Shown piece after piece: positions 27,872 to 37,612 of a stretch of 64,000 nucleotides of DNA. Below the pieces are notes generated by a model, which was not told the DNA's origin, did not search any database, and saw only the letters and a list, made by a program, of their open reading frames with translations. The stretch is from Aquabacterium sp. (lineage in GTDB: Bacteria; Pseudomonadota; Gammaproteobacteria; Burkholderiales; Burkholderiaceae_C). Position 1 is the stretch's first letter, and each line of letters starts with the position of its first letter. The stretch spans positions 62,001 through 126,000 of the forward strand of contig NZ_JAQSDR010000002.1 of the NCBI RefSeq assembly GCF_029946005.1, written 5' to 3'. A program made the position numbers and the translations under genes.

Positions 27872-28546
27872 TCACACGGCTTCGGTCGATGACTGGGCCA
27901 GGTAGTGCAGGATCAGCCTGTCGCGCTGCGACACCGTCTTGAAAGACATGCCCACGTGCACCCCATCACCGGCCTCGGCCTTGTGGCTGTGGCACAGCTT
28001 GGCGGGGATCTCCAGCCCCACCAATTCGCCCTCGAAATTCACCCCCACGGCCAGGTTGACCACGTCGCCAATCACCCCGACGGGGCTGGGCGCATGCACC
28101 ATGGCCCCAAATGGACTCACGTCGATCAACGTGGCATTGATGGCACCGCTGCCACCCGCCAAGGACAGCTTCGCCGGCAAGGAGGTTTTCATGCGCAGTG
28201 AGCGGCGCACCAGACGGGCCTGGACCACCTTGGGGTAGACCAGCAGCGCGTACACAAAGGGCACTTCGAAGATCTGGATGACCTGAGCCTTGAACGAGAA
28301 ATCGTGCTGCCCTGTGAAGCCTTGCACGGTGTATTCCTCTCCCGCCTTCAGGGGCGAGGCCTTGCCGCTGGACGCGGCATGGGGCCCCACCATCACGCCC
28401 TTGCCTTCAATGGCGGCCAGGAACTGCGCCTCCTTCTTGGGCGAACCAGGCGCGACACCTTGCGTCTGCAAGGCCACGCCAGGGCGCAGTTTGAGCGATC
28501 GCAATCCCACTTCAGTGACCGGGGCTTGGTTGTTGTCGTTTGGCAT
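27872..28546 (-). CDS. PilZ domain protein with YcgR-like N-terminus
   Basis: A 224-aa cytoplasmic protein. The C-terminal half (about 110-220) is a PilZ c-di-GMP receptor: the arginine motif RLVRRSLRMK near 111-120 and DVSPFGAMVHA. The N-terminal half forms a separate beta domain like the YcgR flagellar brake (GKGVMVGP, AGEEYTVQGFTG). Such proteins slow flagella or alter secretion when c-di-GMP rises. ATG 28546 has GAGAGG five bases upstream. It converges on yceI and is followed upstream by a second PilZ gene on the same strand. Confidence 0.88.
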   Translation of the reverse strand: MPNDNNQAPVTEVGLRSLKLRPGVALQTQGVAPGSPKKEAQFLAAIEGKGVMVGPHAASSGKASPLKAGEEYTVQGFTGQHDFSFKAQVIQIFEVPFVYALLVYPKVVQARLVRRSLRMKTSLPAKLSLAGGSGAINATLIDVSPFGAMVHAPSPVGVIGDVVNLAVGVNFEGELVGLEIPAKLCHSHKAEAGDGVHVGMSFKTVSQRDRLILHYLAQSSTEAV

Positions 28547-28667
28547 AAGCCCTCTCAGATTGAATGACGGCAGTTTGGGTTTGCGCTCATTCTGTTCTTT
28601 TAACCGCAGGGAGGTGTTGCATGTCGGCGAACCCATCGACGTGCTGAGGGTGGGCTTGACCGGTCAG

Positions 28668-29078
28668 TCAGGGCTTGCTCTTGGACGCAGGACTGGCCGC
28701 CGAACCGGTCAACTCCTGCAGGAACAGATCCACCCCTTGGGCCTCCAGGAAGACCAGGCCGATTCGAAAGTTCTTGGGCGAGGTGTAGGAGGAATAGACC
28801 GATTTGGCCGTCAACTCCAACGACTGCAAGGCGTCGCCCGACTGCCATTCCAGGCGCACCTGGCATTTGCTCCCCGGTGCGACGGGCTTGTCGGTGGTCA
28901 TGGACAACCCGACTTGGCTGACATCGACCGTGGTGGCCGAGCGGACACTGCCGTCGGACATGATCAGGCCAATGGGCCGCCTGATGGCCAAGCGAGCATG
29001 AATCCGTCGGCTGGACGCCGTGCCCGCCGCGTCGGCGGCATCGGGCTGGTCGTGGGCCAGTGGAGGCAAGCGGCTCAT
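28668..29078 (-). CDS. PilZ domain protein
   Basis: A single-domain PilZ protein of 136 aa. It carries the c-di-GMP motifs SSRRIHARLAIRRPIGL (Arg-rich loop) and VDVSQVGLSM (D-x-S-x-x-G). It should act as a small c-di-GMP effector. Start is MSRLPPLAH at 29078, with AAGGG eight bases upstream. The neighbouring larger PilZ gene lies 121 bp downstream on the same strand. Confidence 0.85.
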   Translation of the reverse strand: MSRLPPLAHDQPDAADAAGTASSRRIHARLAIRRPIGLIMSDGSVRSATTVDVSQVGLSMTTDKPVAPGSKCQVRLEWQSGDALQSLELTAKSVYSSYTSPKNFRIGLVFLEAQGVDLFLQELTGSAASPASKSKP

Positions 29079-29181
29079 GGGATTACCCTTGTAAAGCGAA
29101 GGCAAGCGCTCACATTTTATTCATGAAACGCCCCGCCTGACGAGTATCTGCCCGCATCAGCGGGAAAATCGACGCGATTGC

Positions 29182-29802
29182 CTACTCCGGCGACGACATG
29201 GCCCGCCACAGGATGTTGAAAAGCTCGTCGAACTGGTCGATCAGGGAGCGATCCTCGCGCCGCACGATGTGCATCAGCACCACGCGGCCGATGATGCCCA
29301 TGAACACGTCCAGCAGGATCTTGCTGGACACCTGGTTGTTGAGCACCCCGCGCTGCTGACCATCTTTGAACACCCCCAAAAAGGCTCCCATCAGCTCGGG
29401 GCTTTCGTAGATGCGGATGTTTTTGTGCCGCGACACCGGCACCGCGGTGAACAGCAACAGCATCACGGCCGGGTGTTTGTCCATGTAGTCCAGCGTGACC
29501 CAGCAGGTTTTTCGCAGCCGCTCACGCGCGTCGTCGATGCCTTGCAAGTGGTCGATCATGCGTTCGGCCAGGCGGCCCAGCATCACGTCCAGCATGGCGT
29601 AGACCAAGGTTTCCTTGCTGCCAAAGTACTTGTAGATGGTCTGCAGCGACACATTGGCCGACTTGGCCACGTCCAGCAGGCTCACCTCGTGGAAATCCTG
29701 GCGCGAGAACAACTCCAGCACGGCCTTCTCGATGCGCTTGAGCGTGTCGGGGCGCATCGTGGCCAACATGACCTGCCGGTCGTCAAGGGCATCTGAACTC
29801 AT
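29182..29802 (-). CDS. TetR family transcriptional regulator
   Basis: A 206-aa repressor. The N-terminal helix-turn-helix is VSLLDVAKSANVSLQTIYKYF, followed by GSKETLVYAML, the hallmark TetR region; the rest is the ligand-binding helical domain. It is divergent from the beta-oxidation operon starting at 29987. A pair of matching inverted repeats with ATTACC half-sites stands before each gene, so it probably represses itself and that operon until an acyl-CoA binds. Start ATG 29802 (MSSDALDDR). Confidence 0.92.
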   Translation of the reverse strand: MSSDALDDRQVMLATMRPDTLKRIEKAVLELFSRQDFHEVSLLDVAKSANVSLQTIYKYFGSKETLVYAMLDVMLGRLAERMIDHLQGIDDARERLRKTCWVTLDYMDKHPAVMLLLFTAVPVSRHKNIRIYESPELMGAFLGVFKDGQQRGVLNNQVSSKILLDVFMGIIGRVVLMHIVRREDRSLIDQFDELFNILWRAMSSPE

Positions 29803-29823
29803 GGCGTGCGGTCTTTCCGGGAT

Positions 29824-29839
29824 GGAAATCAATATTACC
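29824..29839. promoter_or_regulatory. Candidate TetR operator, proximal to the regulator
   Basis: GGAAAT-N4-ATTACC, an imperfect 16-bp inverted repeat 22 bp upstream of the TetR start. It has the same half-site and spacing as the site at 29947, with one base changed. Confidence 0.5.
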
Positions 29840-29946
29840 AAATGATTCAAACGCGTGGAATCCTGACGATTGCCACTTGCCAAGCCAGGAGGCTGCCGCC
29901 AACATCGCCAGACTTTGCGAACCCTTCAGGGGCGGCCCCACAAAAC

Positions 29947-29962
29947 GGTAATCCAAATTACC
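29947..29962. promoter_or_regulatory. Candidate TetR operator, proximal to the operon
   Basis: GGTAAT-N4-ATTACC, a perfect 6+4+6 inverted repeat 25 bp upstream of the acyl-CoA dehydrogenase start. Its centre is 123 bp from that of the sister site in the same divergent gap. Confidence 0.55.
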
Positions 29963-29986
29963 ACATCGCGACCGAGGACACACCAC

Positions 29987-31141
29987 ATGGCGATTCAAAA
30001 TTTCCCCGCGGCCTGGATGACCGATGAACACAAGATGGTGTTCGAATCGGCCACACGCTTCTTCAAGGAGCAATGGGGCCCCAAAGACGAAGCCTGGCGC
30101 CACGCCGGCGTGATGGACCACCAGGCCTGGCTTGACGCTGGCGCCAACGGGTTTCTGTGCGCTTCCACCCCTGAAGAATATGGCGGCGGCGGCGGTGATT
30201 TCGGCCACGAAGCCGCGCTGGTGTTGGCCCAGGGCGAGGCGGCCATCGGCGGCTTCGGCGGCTCGCTGCACTCGGGCATCGTCGCGCCCTACATCTTCCA
30301 TTACGGCACCGAAGAACAGAAGAAGCGCTGGCTGCCGCGCCTGGCCACCGGTGAGCTGGTCAGCGCCATCGCCATGACCGAGCCGGGCACCGGCTCCGAC
30401 CTGCAGGCCGTGCGCACGCTGGCCCTCAAGGAAGGCGACACCTACCGCATCAACGGCAGCAAAACGTTCATCACCAACGGCCAGTTGGCCAACCTGGTGA
30501 TCGTGGTCGCCAAGACCGACAAGGACAAGGGCGCGCAAGGCATCTCGCTGTTCGTGGTCGAGACCAACGAAGCACCCGGCTTCCGCCGTGGGCGCAACCT
30601 CGACAAGATCGGCATGGACGCCCAGGACACCTCCGAGCTGTTCTTCGACGACGTCATCGTGCCCGCCACGAACCTGATCGGCAGCGCTGAAGGCATGGGC
30701 TTCTTCCAGCTGATGGAACAACTCCCGCAAGAGCGCATGTTGGTTGCCCTGGCCGGCATCGCTGCCATGGAACTGGCCATGAAGGTCACGCTCGAATACA
30801 CCAAAGAGCGCAAGGCCTTCGGCAAGCCCATCTTCAGCTTCCAGAACACCCGCTTCAAGCTGGCCGAATGCCAGGCCCTGCTACTGGCTTCGCGCGCCTT
30901 GGTCGATGCCGCCATGGTGGAGCACCTGCAAGGCAAGCTGGGCGTGGACCGCGCCGCGCTGATCAAGTACTGGATCACCGACAACCAGTGCAAGCTGATC
31001 GACGAATGCCTGCAACTCTTCGGCGGCTACGGCTACATGAAGGAATACCCGATCGCCCGACTGTGGGCCGATTCGCGCGTGCAACGCATCTACGGCGGCA
31101 CCAATGAAATCATGAAAGAGCTGGCTTCGCGCTTCCTCTGA
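29987..31141 (+). CDS. Acyl-CoA dehydrogenase (first gene of beta-oxidation operon)
   Basis: A 384-aa FAD-dependent dehydrogenase. Motifs: AIAMTEPGTGSDLQAVRTLA, INGSKTFITNGQLA and CLQLFGGYGYMKEYPIARLW. The helix-G segment LPQERMLVAL supplies the probable catalytic Glu, while the C-terminal alternative reads IYGGTNEIM without it, as in long-chain or branched-chain types. Start ATG 29987 has GAGGA eight bases upstream. It opens an operon with thiolase, FadB-like enzyme, racemase and a second dehydrogenase, under probable TetR control. Confidence 0.92.
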   Translation: MAIQNFPAAWMTDEHKMVFESATRFFKEQWGPKDEAWRHAGVMDHQAWLDAGANGFLCASTPEEYGGGGGDFGHEAALVLAQGEAAIGGFGGSLHSGIVAPYIFHYGTEEQKKRWLPRLATGELVSAIAMTEPGTGSDLQAVRTLALKEGDTYRINGSKTFITNGQLANLVIVVAKTDKDKGAQGISLFVVETNEAPGFRRGRNLDKIGMDAQDTSELFFDDVIVPATNLIGSAEGMGFFQLMEQLPQERMLVALAGIAAMELAMKVTLEYTKERKAFGKPIFSFQNTRFKLAECQALLLASRALVDAAMVEHLQGKLGVDRAALIKYWITDNQCKLIDECLQLFGGYGYMKEYPIARLWADSRVQRIYGGTNEIMKELASRFL

Positions 31142-31170
31142 TCCCTTTACCTTTTGCAAGGAGCTTCTCC

Positions 31171-32376
31171 ATGACCGAAGCCTACATTTTCGACACCGTG
31201 CGCACACCGCGCGGCAAAGGCAAGAAAGACGGCAGCCTGCACCAGGCCACGCCTGTGTGGCTGCTGCGCACGCTGCTGCTGGCGCTGCAAAGCCGCAACC
31301 AGTTGGACACCTCCTTGGTGGATGACCTGGTGCTGGGTTGCGTGACCCCCGTGGGCGAGCAAGGCGCCGACATCGCGCGCACCGCCGTGCTCGACGCTGG
31401 CTGGGCGCAATCCGTCTCGGGCGTGACGCTGTCGCGCTTTTGCGCCTCCGGCCTGGAAGCCGTGAACCAGGCGGCTCAACGCATCGGTTCGGGCATGGAA
31501 GACATGATCGTGGCTGGTGGCGTCGAATCCATGAGCCGCTGGCCCATGGGCAGCGACGGCGGCGCCTGGGTCATGGACCCGCGCATCAACAGCGGCACCG
31601 CCTTCGTGCCTCAAGGCATCAGCGCCGACCTGATCGCCACACTGGAAGGCTTCAGCCGCGCCGACCTGGATGCGTACGCGTCCGAGTCCCACCGCCGCGC
31701 CGCCCTGGCGCAGGCCGAGGGCCGTTTCGACAAATCCATCGTGGCCGTCAAGGACCTCAACGGCCTGCTGATGCTGGGCCGCGATGAAACCGTTCGCCCC
31801 GGCACCTCGGTGGAGTCGCTGGCCAAGCTGATGCCCTCGTTCGAGATGATGGGCGCCATGGGCTTTGACGCCACCGCGCTCGACAAGTACACCACCATCG
31901 AGAAGGTGATCCACAGCCACCACGCGGGCAACTCGTCGGGCATCGTCGATGGCGCCGCCCTGGTGCTGCTGGGCAGCAAGGAAGCCGGCATCAAGGCAGG
32001 CCTCAAGCCACGGGCCCGGGTGCGCATGTGCTCGGTCATCGGCTCCGAGCCCACCATCATGCTGACTGGCCCCACGCCCGCCTGCCAAAAGGCGCTCCAC
32101 AAGCTAGGCATGACCCCGGGCGACATCGACCTGTGGGAAATCAACGAGGCCTTCGCCACCGTGCCCATGAAGACCGCCCGCGACCTGGGCGTGTCGATGG
32201 ACCGCGTCAACGTCAACGGTGGCTCCATCGCCATGGGCCACCCGCTAGGTGCCACGGGCGCCATCATCCTGGGCACGGCCCTGGACGAACTGGAGCGCAC
32301 CGGCAAGTCCACCGCGCTGGCCACTTTGTGCATCGGTGCCGGCATGGGCATCGCCACCATCATCGAACGCGTCTGA
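31171..32376 (+). CDS. Acetyl-CoA C-acyltransferase (thiolase)
   Basis: A 401-aa thiolase that cleaves 3-ketoacyl-CoA with CoA. The nucleophilic Cys lies in [14 protein letters not shown], the catalytic His in [15 protein letters not shown] and the second Cys in [15 protein letters not shown] is also present. All active-site residues look intact. AAGGAG precedes ATG 31171. The FadB-like gene follows after 17 bp, together forming a complete beta-oxidation module. Confidence 0.95.
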   Translation: MTEAYIFDTVRTPRGKGKKDGSLHQATPVWLLRTLLLALQSRNQLDTSLVDDLVLGCVTPVGEQGADIARTAVLDAGWAQSVSGVTLSRFCASGLEAVNQAAQRIGSGMEDMIVAGGVESMSRWPMGSDGGAWVMDPRINSGTAFVPQGISADLIATLEGFSRADLDAYASESHRRAALAQAEGRFDKSIVAVKDLNGLLMLGRDETVRPGTSVESLAKLMPSFEMMGAMGFDATALDKYTTIEKVIHSHHAGNSSGIVDGAALVLLGSKEAGIKAGLKPRARVRMCSVIGSEPTIMLTGPTPACQKALHKLGMTPGDIDLWEINEAFATVPMKTARDLGVSMDRVNVNGGSIAMGHPLGATGAIILGTALDELERTGKSTALATLCIGAGMGIATIIERV

Positions 32377-32393
32377 TCCCCGAGGCACACACC

Positions 32394-34550
32394 ATGACTC
32401 AACCACAAGCCTTCACATTTGACATCGACGCCAACGGCATCGGCCTGGTCACCATCGACATGCCCGGCCGCGCGATGAACGTGCTGAACCCCACACTGGT
32501 CCAGCCCTTCGCCGAACTGGTTCAACGCCTTGAAACCGACGAGTCCATCAAGGGCCTGGTCATCACCTCAGGCAAGCCCACCTTCATCGTCGGCGCCGAC
32601 ATTGACCAGCTCACGCAGATCACCACCGCCGAAGAAGCCTTCAAGCTTTGCGAAGACTTGAAGGGCATGCTGCGCCGCATGGAAAAGTGCGGCAAGCCCG
32701 TGGTGGCGGCGCTCAACGGCACGGCCCTGGGTGGCGGCCTGGAGATCGCGCTGGCCTGCCACGCCCGCATCGCTTTGGACGATCCCAAGCTCAAGCTGGG
32801 CCTGCCCGAAGTCAAGCTGGGCCTGCTGCCCGGTGGTGGCGGCACGCAGCGCCTGCCGCGCATGATCGGCATCCAGAAGAGCTTTGAGCTGATCACGCAA
32901 GGCAAGGAACTGACCGCGGCCAAGGCCAAAGAGATGGGCCTGGTGACCGAGCTGGCTTCATCGCGCGACGAGTTGCTGGCCAAGGCGCGCGCCTGGTGCG
33001 CCGCCAACCCCAAGGCCTCGCAGCCCTGGGACGTCAAAGGCTTCCGCATCCCCGGTGGTGACAGCAAGAGCCCGGCCGTGGTGCAGGTGCTGGCCATCGC
33101 GCCGTCCATGGCCAATGCCAAGGCGCATGGCAACTACCCCGCCATCACGCACATCATGTCCTGCCTGTTCGAAGGCTGCCTGCTGGACTTCGATGTCGGC
33201 TCGCAGATCGAGTCGCGCTACTTCGCCGCCTGTGTGGTGTCGCAGACCTCGAAGAACATGATCGGCACGCTGTGGCACCAGCTCAACGCCATCAAGAAGG
33301 GCCAGTCGCGCCCCAAGGGCCCGGCCGAGAGCCAGGTCAAGAAGGTCGGCATCCTGGGCGCCGGCATGATGGGCGCGGGCATCGCCTACGTGTCGGCCAA
33401 GGTCGGCATCAACGTGGTTCTGCTGGACACCACGCAAGACAACGCCGACAAGGGCAAGGCCTATTCGCAAGGCCTGCTGGACAAGGCCGTGGCCCGTGGC
33501 CGCAGCACGCCGGACAAGCGTGACGCGCTGCTGGCGCGCATCCAGACCACCACGTCTTATGACGACCTGGCTGGCTGCGACCTGATTGTCGAGGCCGTGT
33601 TCGAGGACCGCGACATCAAGGCCGTCTGCACGCAAAAGGCCGAAGCCGTGATCCCGGCCACTGCCGTGTACGCGTCCAACACCTCGACCTTGCCCATCAC
33701 GGGCCTGGCCAAGGCCAGCGCGCGGCCTGCCAACTTCCTGGGCCTGCACTTCTTCTCGCCGGTGGACAAGATGCCCCTGGTCGAGATCATCGTTGGCAAG
33801 CAGACGTCGGACGAGACCCTGGCGCGTGGCTTCGACTACGTGCTGCAGATCGGCAAGACGCCCATCGTGGTCAACGACAAGCGCGGCTTCTACACCTCTC
33901 GCGTGTTCACGACCTACATCATGGAAGGCATGGCCATGCTGGGCGAAGGCGTGCACCCGCGCTCCATCGAAGTGGCGGGCATGAAGGCGGGCATGCCCAT
34001 GCCGCCGCTGGCCCTGCAAGATGAAGTGTCATTGAGCTTGTCGCTGTACATCGCCGAGACCACCAAGAAGGACTTGATCGCCGAAGGCGGTCCGCTGCCC
34101 GCCATCCACCCGGGCTTTGCCGTGGTGCAGAAGATTGGCGGCGAACTTGAGCGCATCGGCAAGAAGGCCAGCAAGGGCTTCTACGATTACAGCGGCAAAG
34201 AGAAGTCACTGTGGCCCGGCCTGCTGGAGGTCTACCCGCCCGTGGCCAATCAGCCTTCGCAGCAAGAACTGGTGGACCGCATGCTCTATGCCCAGGCCAA
34301 TGAAGCCGCGCGCTGCTACGAAGAGAAGGTCGTGCGTTCGGTGGCCGACACCAACATCGGCTCGATCTTCGGCTGGGGCTTCGCGCCCAACCAGGGCGGG
34401 GCGTTGCAGTTCATCAACGCCGTGGGCGCCAAGCATTTCGTGGAACGCGCTCGCGAACTGGCCGCGAAGTATGGCCCGCGCTTCGAGCCCGCGGCCATCG
34501 TGGTCAAGCAGGCGCAAGAAGGCGGTCGCTTCGAAGACGCCGGCGCATGA
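32394..34550 (+). CDS. 3-hydroxyacyl-CoA dehydrogenase/enoyl-CoA hydratase (FadB/FadJ-like)
   Basis: A 718-aa bifunctional protein. The crotonase half (about 1-190) has [20 protein letters not shown] and [20 protein letters not shown]. The dehydrogenase half begins with the Rossmann motif [19 protein letters not shown] at about 315. It continues with the [28 protein letters not shown] and [13 protein letters not shown] motifs, the last two bearing the catalytic His and Asn region. It hydrates enoyl-CoA and oxidises the product with NAD+. The racemase gene overlaps its stop by 4 bp. Confidence 0.95.
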   Translation: MTQPQAFTFDIDANGIGLVTIDMPGRAMNVLNPTLVQPFAELVQRLETDESIKGLVITSGKPTFIVGADIDQLTQITTAEEAFKLCEDLKGMLRRMEKCGKPVVAALNGTALGGGLEIALACHARIALDDPKLKLGLPEVKLGLLPGGGGTQRLPRMIGIQKSFELITQGKELTAAKAKEMGLVTELASSRDELLAKARAWCAANPKASQPWDVKGFRIPGGDSKSPAVVQVLAIAPSMANAKAHGNYPAITHIMSCLFEGCLLDFDVGSQIESRYFAACVVSQTSKNMIGTLWHQLNAIKKGQSRPKGPAESQVKKVGILGAGMMGAGIAYVSAKVGINVVLLDTTQDNADKGKAYSQGLLDKAVARGRSTPDKRDALLARIQTTTSYDDLAGCDLIVEAVFEDRDIKAVCTQKAEAVIPATAVYASNTSTLPITGLAKASARPANFLGLHFFSPVDKMPLVEIIVGKQTSDETLARGFDYVLQIGKTPIVVNDKRGFYTSRVFTTYIMEGMAMLGEGVHPRSIEVAGMKAGMPMPPLALQDEVSLSLSLYIAETTKKDLIAEGGPLPAIHPGFAVVQKIGGELERIGKKASKGFYDYSGKEKSLWPGLLEVYPPVANQPSQQELVDRMLYAQANEAARCYEEKVVRSVADTNIGSIFGWGFAPNQGGALQFINAVGAKHFVERARELAAKYGPRFEPAAIVVKQAQEGGRFEDAGA

Positions 34551-35575
34551 TGGCAGGCAGCCACTTGCTGTCAGGCTTGCGAGTGATCGACATCACGCGC
34601 AACCTGCCCGGCCCCTTCGCCACGCGCATGCTGGCGGACCTGGGGGCCGAGGTCATCAAGGTCGAGCCGCCTGAAGGCGACCCGGCGCGTGCGCTGGGCC
34701 CGCTGTTCAAGTCCTTGAACGACGGCAAGGATTGCCGCACACTCGATTTCAAGCTGGAGTCGGACCGCGCTCAACTGCGCGACTGGCTGGCCAGCGCCGA
34801 CGTGCTGCTTGAAGGCTTCAGGCCTGGCGTGATGGCCAGCATGGGCCTGGACTTTGAAACCCTGAAGGTCCTGAACCCGAAGTTGGTCATGTGCTCAATC
34901 ACGGGCTACGGCCAGCAAGGCTTGTGGTCCCACCGTGCCGGACACGACCTGAACTACATGGCCATGTCCGGCGCGCTCGACCAGATGCGCAGCGCGCAGG
35001 GCGAGGCCACCTTGTCCAACATCCAGTGGGGTGATCTGGCGGGCGGCAGCTCCATGGCCTGCATCGCCACGCTGGCGGCGGTGTTCAGCGCCCAGCGAAC
35101 CGGCATCGGCTGCCATGTCGATGTCAGCATGACCCACGGCCTGTGGGCCCACCAGGTCATGCCACAAGCCACCGGCGCGATGCTCGCACCCATGCTGGGC
35201 AAGCTGCCCGGCGCACGCGAAGACCTGCTCAATGGCGCCCTGCCCTGCTACAACCTCTACACCACGCAAGATGGCCGCTCGCTGGCCATCGGCTCGCTGG
35301 AACACAAGTTCTGGAAAGCCACCTGCGACGTGCTGCAACAGCCCGACTGGTCCCAGCAACACTGGCAACGGGGTCTCATGCCCAACTCGCCAGAATCAAA
35401 CCAACTGCGCGATCAATTGGCCGCGTTGATCGCCACGCAGCCCCTGTCCCACTGGGCCGAACGCTTCGCCGAGGTCGACGCCTGCGTCACCCCCGTGCTC
35501 ACCTTGGGTGAGGCCCAAGCCCACCCCCTGTTCACCGACGAGCAGGCTCGCCAGCCCTGGACCATCACACCATGA
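34547..35575 (+). CDS. CaiB/BaiF CoA-transferase family protein, alpha-methylacyl-CoA racemase-like
   Basis: A 342-aa protein. Family III CoA-transferase features appear: LRVIDITRNLPGPFATRMLADLG and GYGQQGLWSHRAGHD. The three residues used by alpha-methylacyl-CoA racemases are all in place: H133 in RAGHDLNYMAMSG, D163 in WGDLAGGSSM and E252 in GSLEHKFW. The enzyme would epimerise (2R)-methylacyl-CoA to the 2S form accepted by acyl-CoA dehydrogenases, which fits its place between beta-oxidation genes. The start overlaps the FadB-like stop (ATGA); a second ATG is in frame right after it. Confidence 0.85.
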   Translation: MMAGSHLLSGLRVIDITRNLPGPFATRMLADLGAEVIKVEPPEGDPARALGPLFKSLNDGKDCRTLDFKLESDRAQLRDWLASADVLLEGFRPGVMASMGLDFETLKVLNPKLVMCSITGYGQQGLWSHRAGHDLNYMAMSGALDQMRSAQGEATLSNIQWGDLAGGSSMACIATLAAVFSAQRTGIGCHVDVSMTHGLWAHQVMPQATGAMLAPMLGKLPGAREDLLNGALPCYNLYTTQDGRSLAIGSLEHKFWKATCDVLQQPDWSQQHWQRGLMPNSPESNQLRDQLAALIATQPLSHWAERFAEVDACVTPVLTLGEAQAHPLFTDEQARQPWTITP

Positions 35576-36729
35576 CCGACTCATCGCCATTCGTTGATTA
35601 CTTCAACGACACGCACCGCCAGGCCCGCGACGCCACCAAGCGCTTCGTTGACCAGGTCATCAAGCCGCACATCAACGACTGGGAAGAGGCCGGCACCTTT
35701 CCGCGCGAGCTGTACAAGCAAGTGGCCGATCTGGGCATGCTGGGCATCGGCCACCCTGAAGCCTGGGGCGGAACGGGCGAGCACGACGTCTTCCTGAAGC
35801 TGGCCGTCAGCGAAGAGCTGATGCGCAGCGGTTCTGGCGGCCTCGTGGCCAGCCTGGGTTCGCTCGACATCGGCCTGCCGCCCGTGTGGCGCGTGGGCTC
35901 CAAAGAACTGCAGCAACGCGTGGTCCCCGGCGTGCTCAGCGGCCACAAGATCGCCGCCCTGGCCATCACCGAGCCCAGCGGCGGCTCCGACGTGGCCAAC
36001 CTGCGCACCCGCGCCGTCAAGGATGGCGACCACTACGTCGTCAACGGTGCCAAGACCTTCATCACCTCGGGCACGCGCGCCGACCACTACACCGTGGCCG
36101 TGCGCACCGGCGAGGCTGGTTACGCGGGCGTCTCGCTGCTACTGATCGACCGCGACACACCGGGCTTCTCGGTTGGCCAGCCGCTCAAAAAAATGGGCTG
36201 GTGGGCCTCCGACACGGCCGAGCTGTTCTTCAGCGATTGCCGCGTGCCCGTGGGCAATTTGCTGGGCCCCGAGAACTCCGGCTTCCTCACGATCATGATG
36301 AACTTCCAGGCCGAGCGGCTGTCACTGGCGGTCATGGCCTACATGACTGCGCAATTGGCGTTGGAAGAATGCATGGCCTATGTCAAAACCCGCGAGACTT
36401 TCGGCAAGCCCTTGGCCAAACACCAGGTCATCCGCCACAAGCTGGCCGAGATGGCCACGCGCGTGAGCATTGCGCGTGAGTACTCGTACCGTTGCGCCGC
36501 GCAAATGCAGGCGGGCAAGCCAGCGATCACCGAGGTCTCCATGGCCAAAAACTTCGCCACCGACGTGGCCGACTACGTGACCTACGAAGCCGTGCAGATC
36601 TTCGGCGGCATGGGCTACATGCGCGAATCGCTGGTCGAGCGCCTGTACCGTGACAACCGCATCCTGTCCATCGGCGGCGGCACGCATGAAATCATGAACG
36701 AGATCATCGCCAAGCAACTGGGCCTGTGA
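35572..36729 (+). CDS. Acyl-CoA dehydrogenase (second copy in the operon)
   Basis: A 385-aa enzyme with AALAITEPSGGSDVANLRTRA, VVNGAKTFITSGTRA and the C-terminal IFGGMGYMRESLVERLYRD. As in the two other dehydrogenases of the window, the probable catalytic Glu is at helix G (MNFQAERLSLAV), and the later position reads LSIGGGTHEIM with Gly. It overlaps the racemase stop by 4 bp, suggesting tight co-translation, perhaps so the racemised acyl-CoA is passed straight on. Confidence 0.92.
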   Translation: MTDSSPFVDYFNDTHRQARDATKRFVDQVIKPHINDWEEAGTFPRELYKQVADLGMLGIGHPEAWGGTGEHDVFLKLAVSEELMRSGSGGLVASLGSLDIGLPPVWRVGSKELQQRVVPGVLSGHKIAALAITEPSGGSDVANLRTRAVKDGDHYVVNGAKTFITSGTRADHYTVAVRTGEAGYAGVSLLLIDRDTPGFSVGQPLKKMGWWASDTAELFFSDCRVPVGNLLGPENSGFLTIMMNFQAERLSLAVMAYMTAQLALEECMAYVKTRETFGKPLAKHQVIRHKLAEMATRVSIAREYSYRCAAQMQAGKPAITEVSMAKNFATDVADYVTYEAVQIFGGMGYMRESLVERLYRDNRILSIGGGTHEIMNEIIAKQLGL

Positions 36730-37604
36730 TGATGAACACCACCACTGACCACCCCATCGTCCCGCGCGAGAACCTCAACTTTGGGCTCGACGGCGACATC
36801 CCCCGTTTCTGGCTCGACAACGATCCGTTCAAGTCGCGCTTCTTCGACGCCATGTCCACCTTCTTCCCCGAAGGGGAGCGCTTCTTCATCTCATGTGTGC
36901 GCGACTTCCGTGACCAGATCACCGACCCCAAGCTGCTGGCGGACGTGAAAGACTTCACGCGGCAAGAAGGCCAGCACGGCATCGTGCACCGCCAGTTCAA
37001 CGACCGCGTCAAAGCGCAGGGCGTGGACGTCGACCGCATCGAACGCCTCACAGTGTTCGTGCTCTTCAAGCTCCTGCGCGTCTACCTGCCCAAGAAGGCC
37101 ACGCTGGCCCTGACCGCCGCGTTCGAACACATGACCGCGCTCATGGCCCACGGATTCGAAGCCGCCAAGGTCATGGACAAGGCCGACCCGCGCATCCGCG
37201 CCATGTACACCTGGCACGCCATCGAAGAAGTCGAGCACAAGGCCGTGGCCTTCGACGTGATGCAGAAAGTCGCCAAAGTGGGTTATGTGCGCCGCGTCTT
37301 CGCACTGATCATGGCCACCATCGGCTTTCCGATCGGCACCTTCGTGGTCATCAGCGAAATGCTCAAGGCCGATGGCTTCGGCTTCTTCAAGCGCGTCGGC
37401 CTGATGGCCAAGGGCCTGTGGTGGCTGTACAAGCCGGGCGGCCTGTACATGCCCATCCTGGGTCACTTCATGGCCTATTTCAAACCCGGCTTTCACCCCT
37501 GGCAAACCGGCCAGATGCAGGGCTACGACGTGTGGCTGGAAACCTTCAACCGCACCGGCGACCCGATCGCTGCAGGCAACGCCTCCATCCAGGTCACGCG
37601 CTGA
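36729..37604 (+). CDS. PF10118-type metal-dependent hydrolase family protein
   Basis: A protein of 291 aa. It contains acidic/histidine stretches that could bind two metals: RQEGQHGIVHRQFN and MYTWHAIEEVEHKAVAFD, spaced as in ferritin-like or PF10118 'predicted metal-dependent hydrolase' proteins. A hydrophobic segment (VFALIMATIGFPIGTFVVI) suggests membrane contact. The ATG at 36729 overlaps the upstream TGA by one base; another ATG follows directly. It closes the beta-oxidation operon. The function is unproven; an oxygenase or desaturase role is possible from the E-x-x-H pattern. Confidence 0.8.
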   Translation: MMNTTTDHPIVPRENLNFGLDGDIPRFWLDNDPFKSRFFDAMSTFFPEGERFFISCVRDFRDQITDPKLLADVKDFTRQEGQHGIVHRQFNDRVKAQGVDVDRIERLTVFVLFKLLRVYLPKKATLALTAAFEHMTALMAHGFEAAKVMDKADPRIRAMYTWHAIEEVEHKAVAFDVMQKVAKVGYVRRVFALIMATIGFPIGTFVVISEMLKADGFGFFKRVGLMAKGLWWLYKPGGLYMPILGHFMAYFKPGFHPWQTGQMQGYDVWLETFNRTGDPIAAGNASIQVTR

Positions 37605-37612
37605 TTGAGCGC

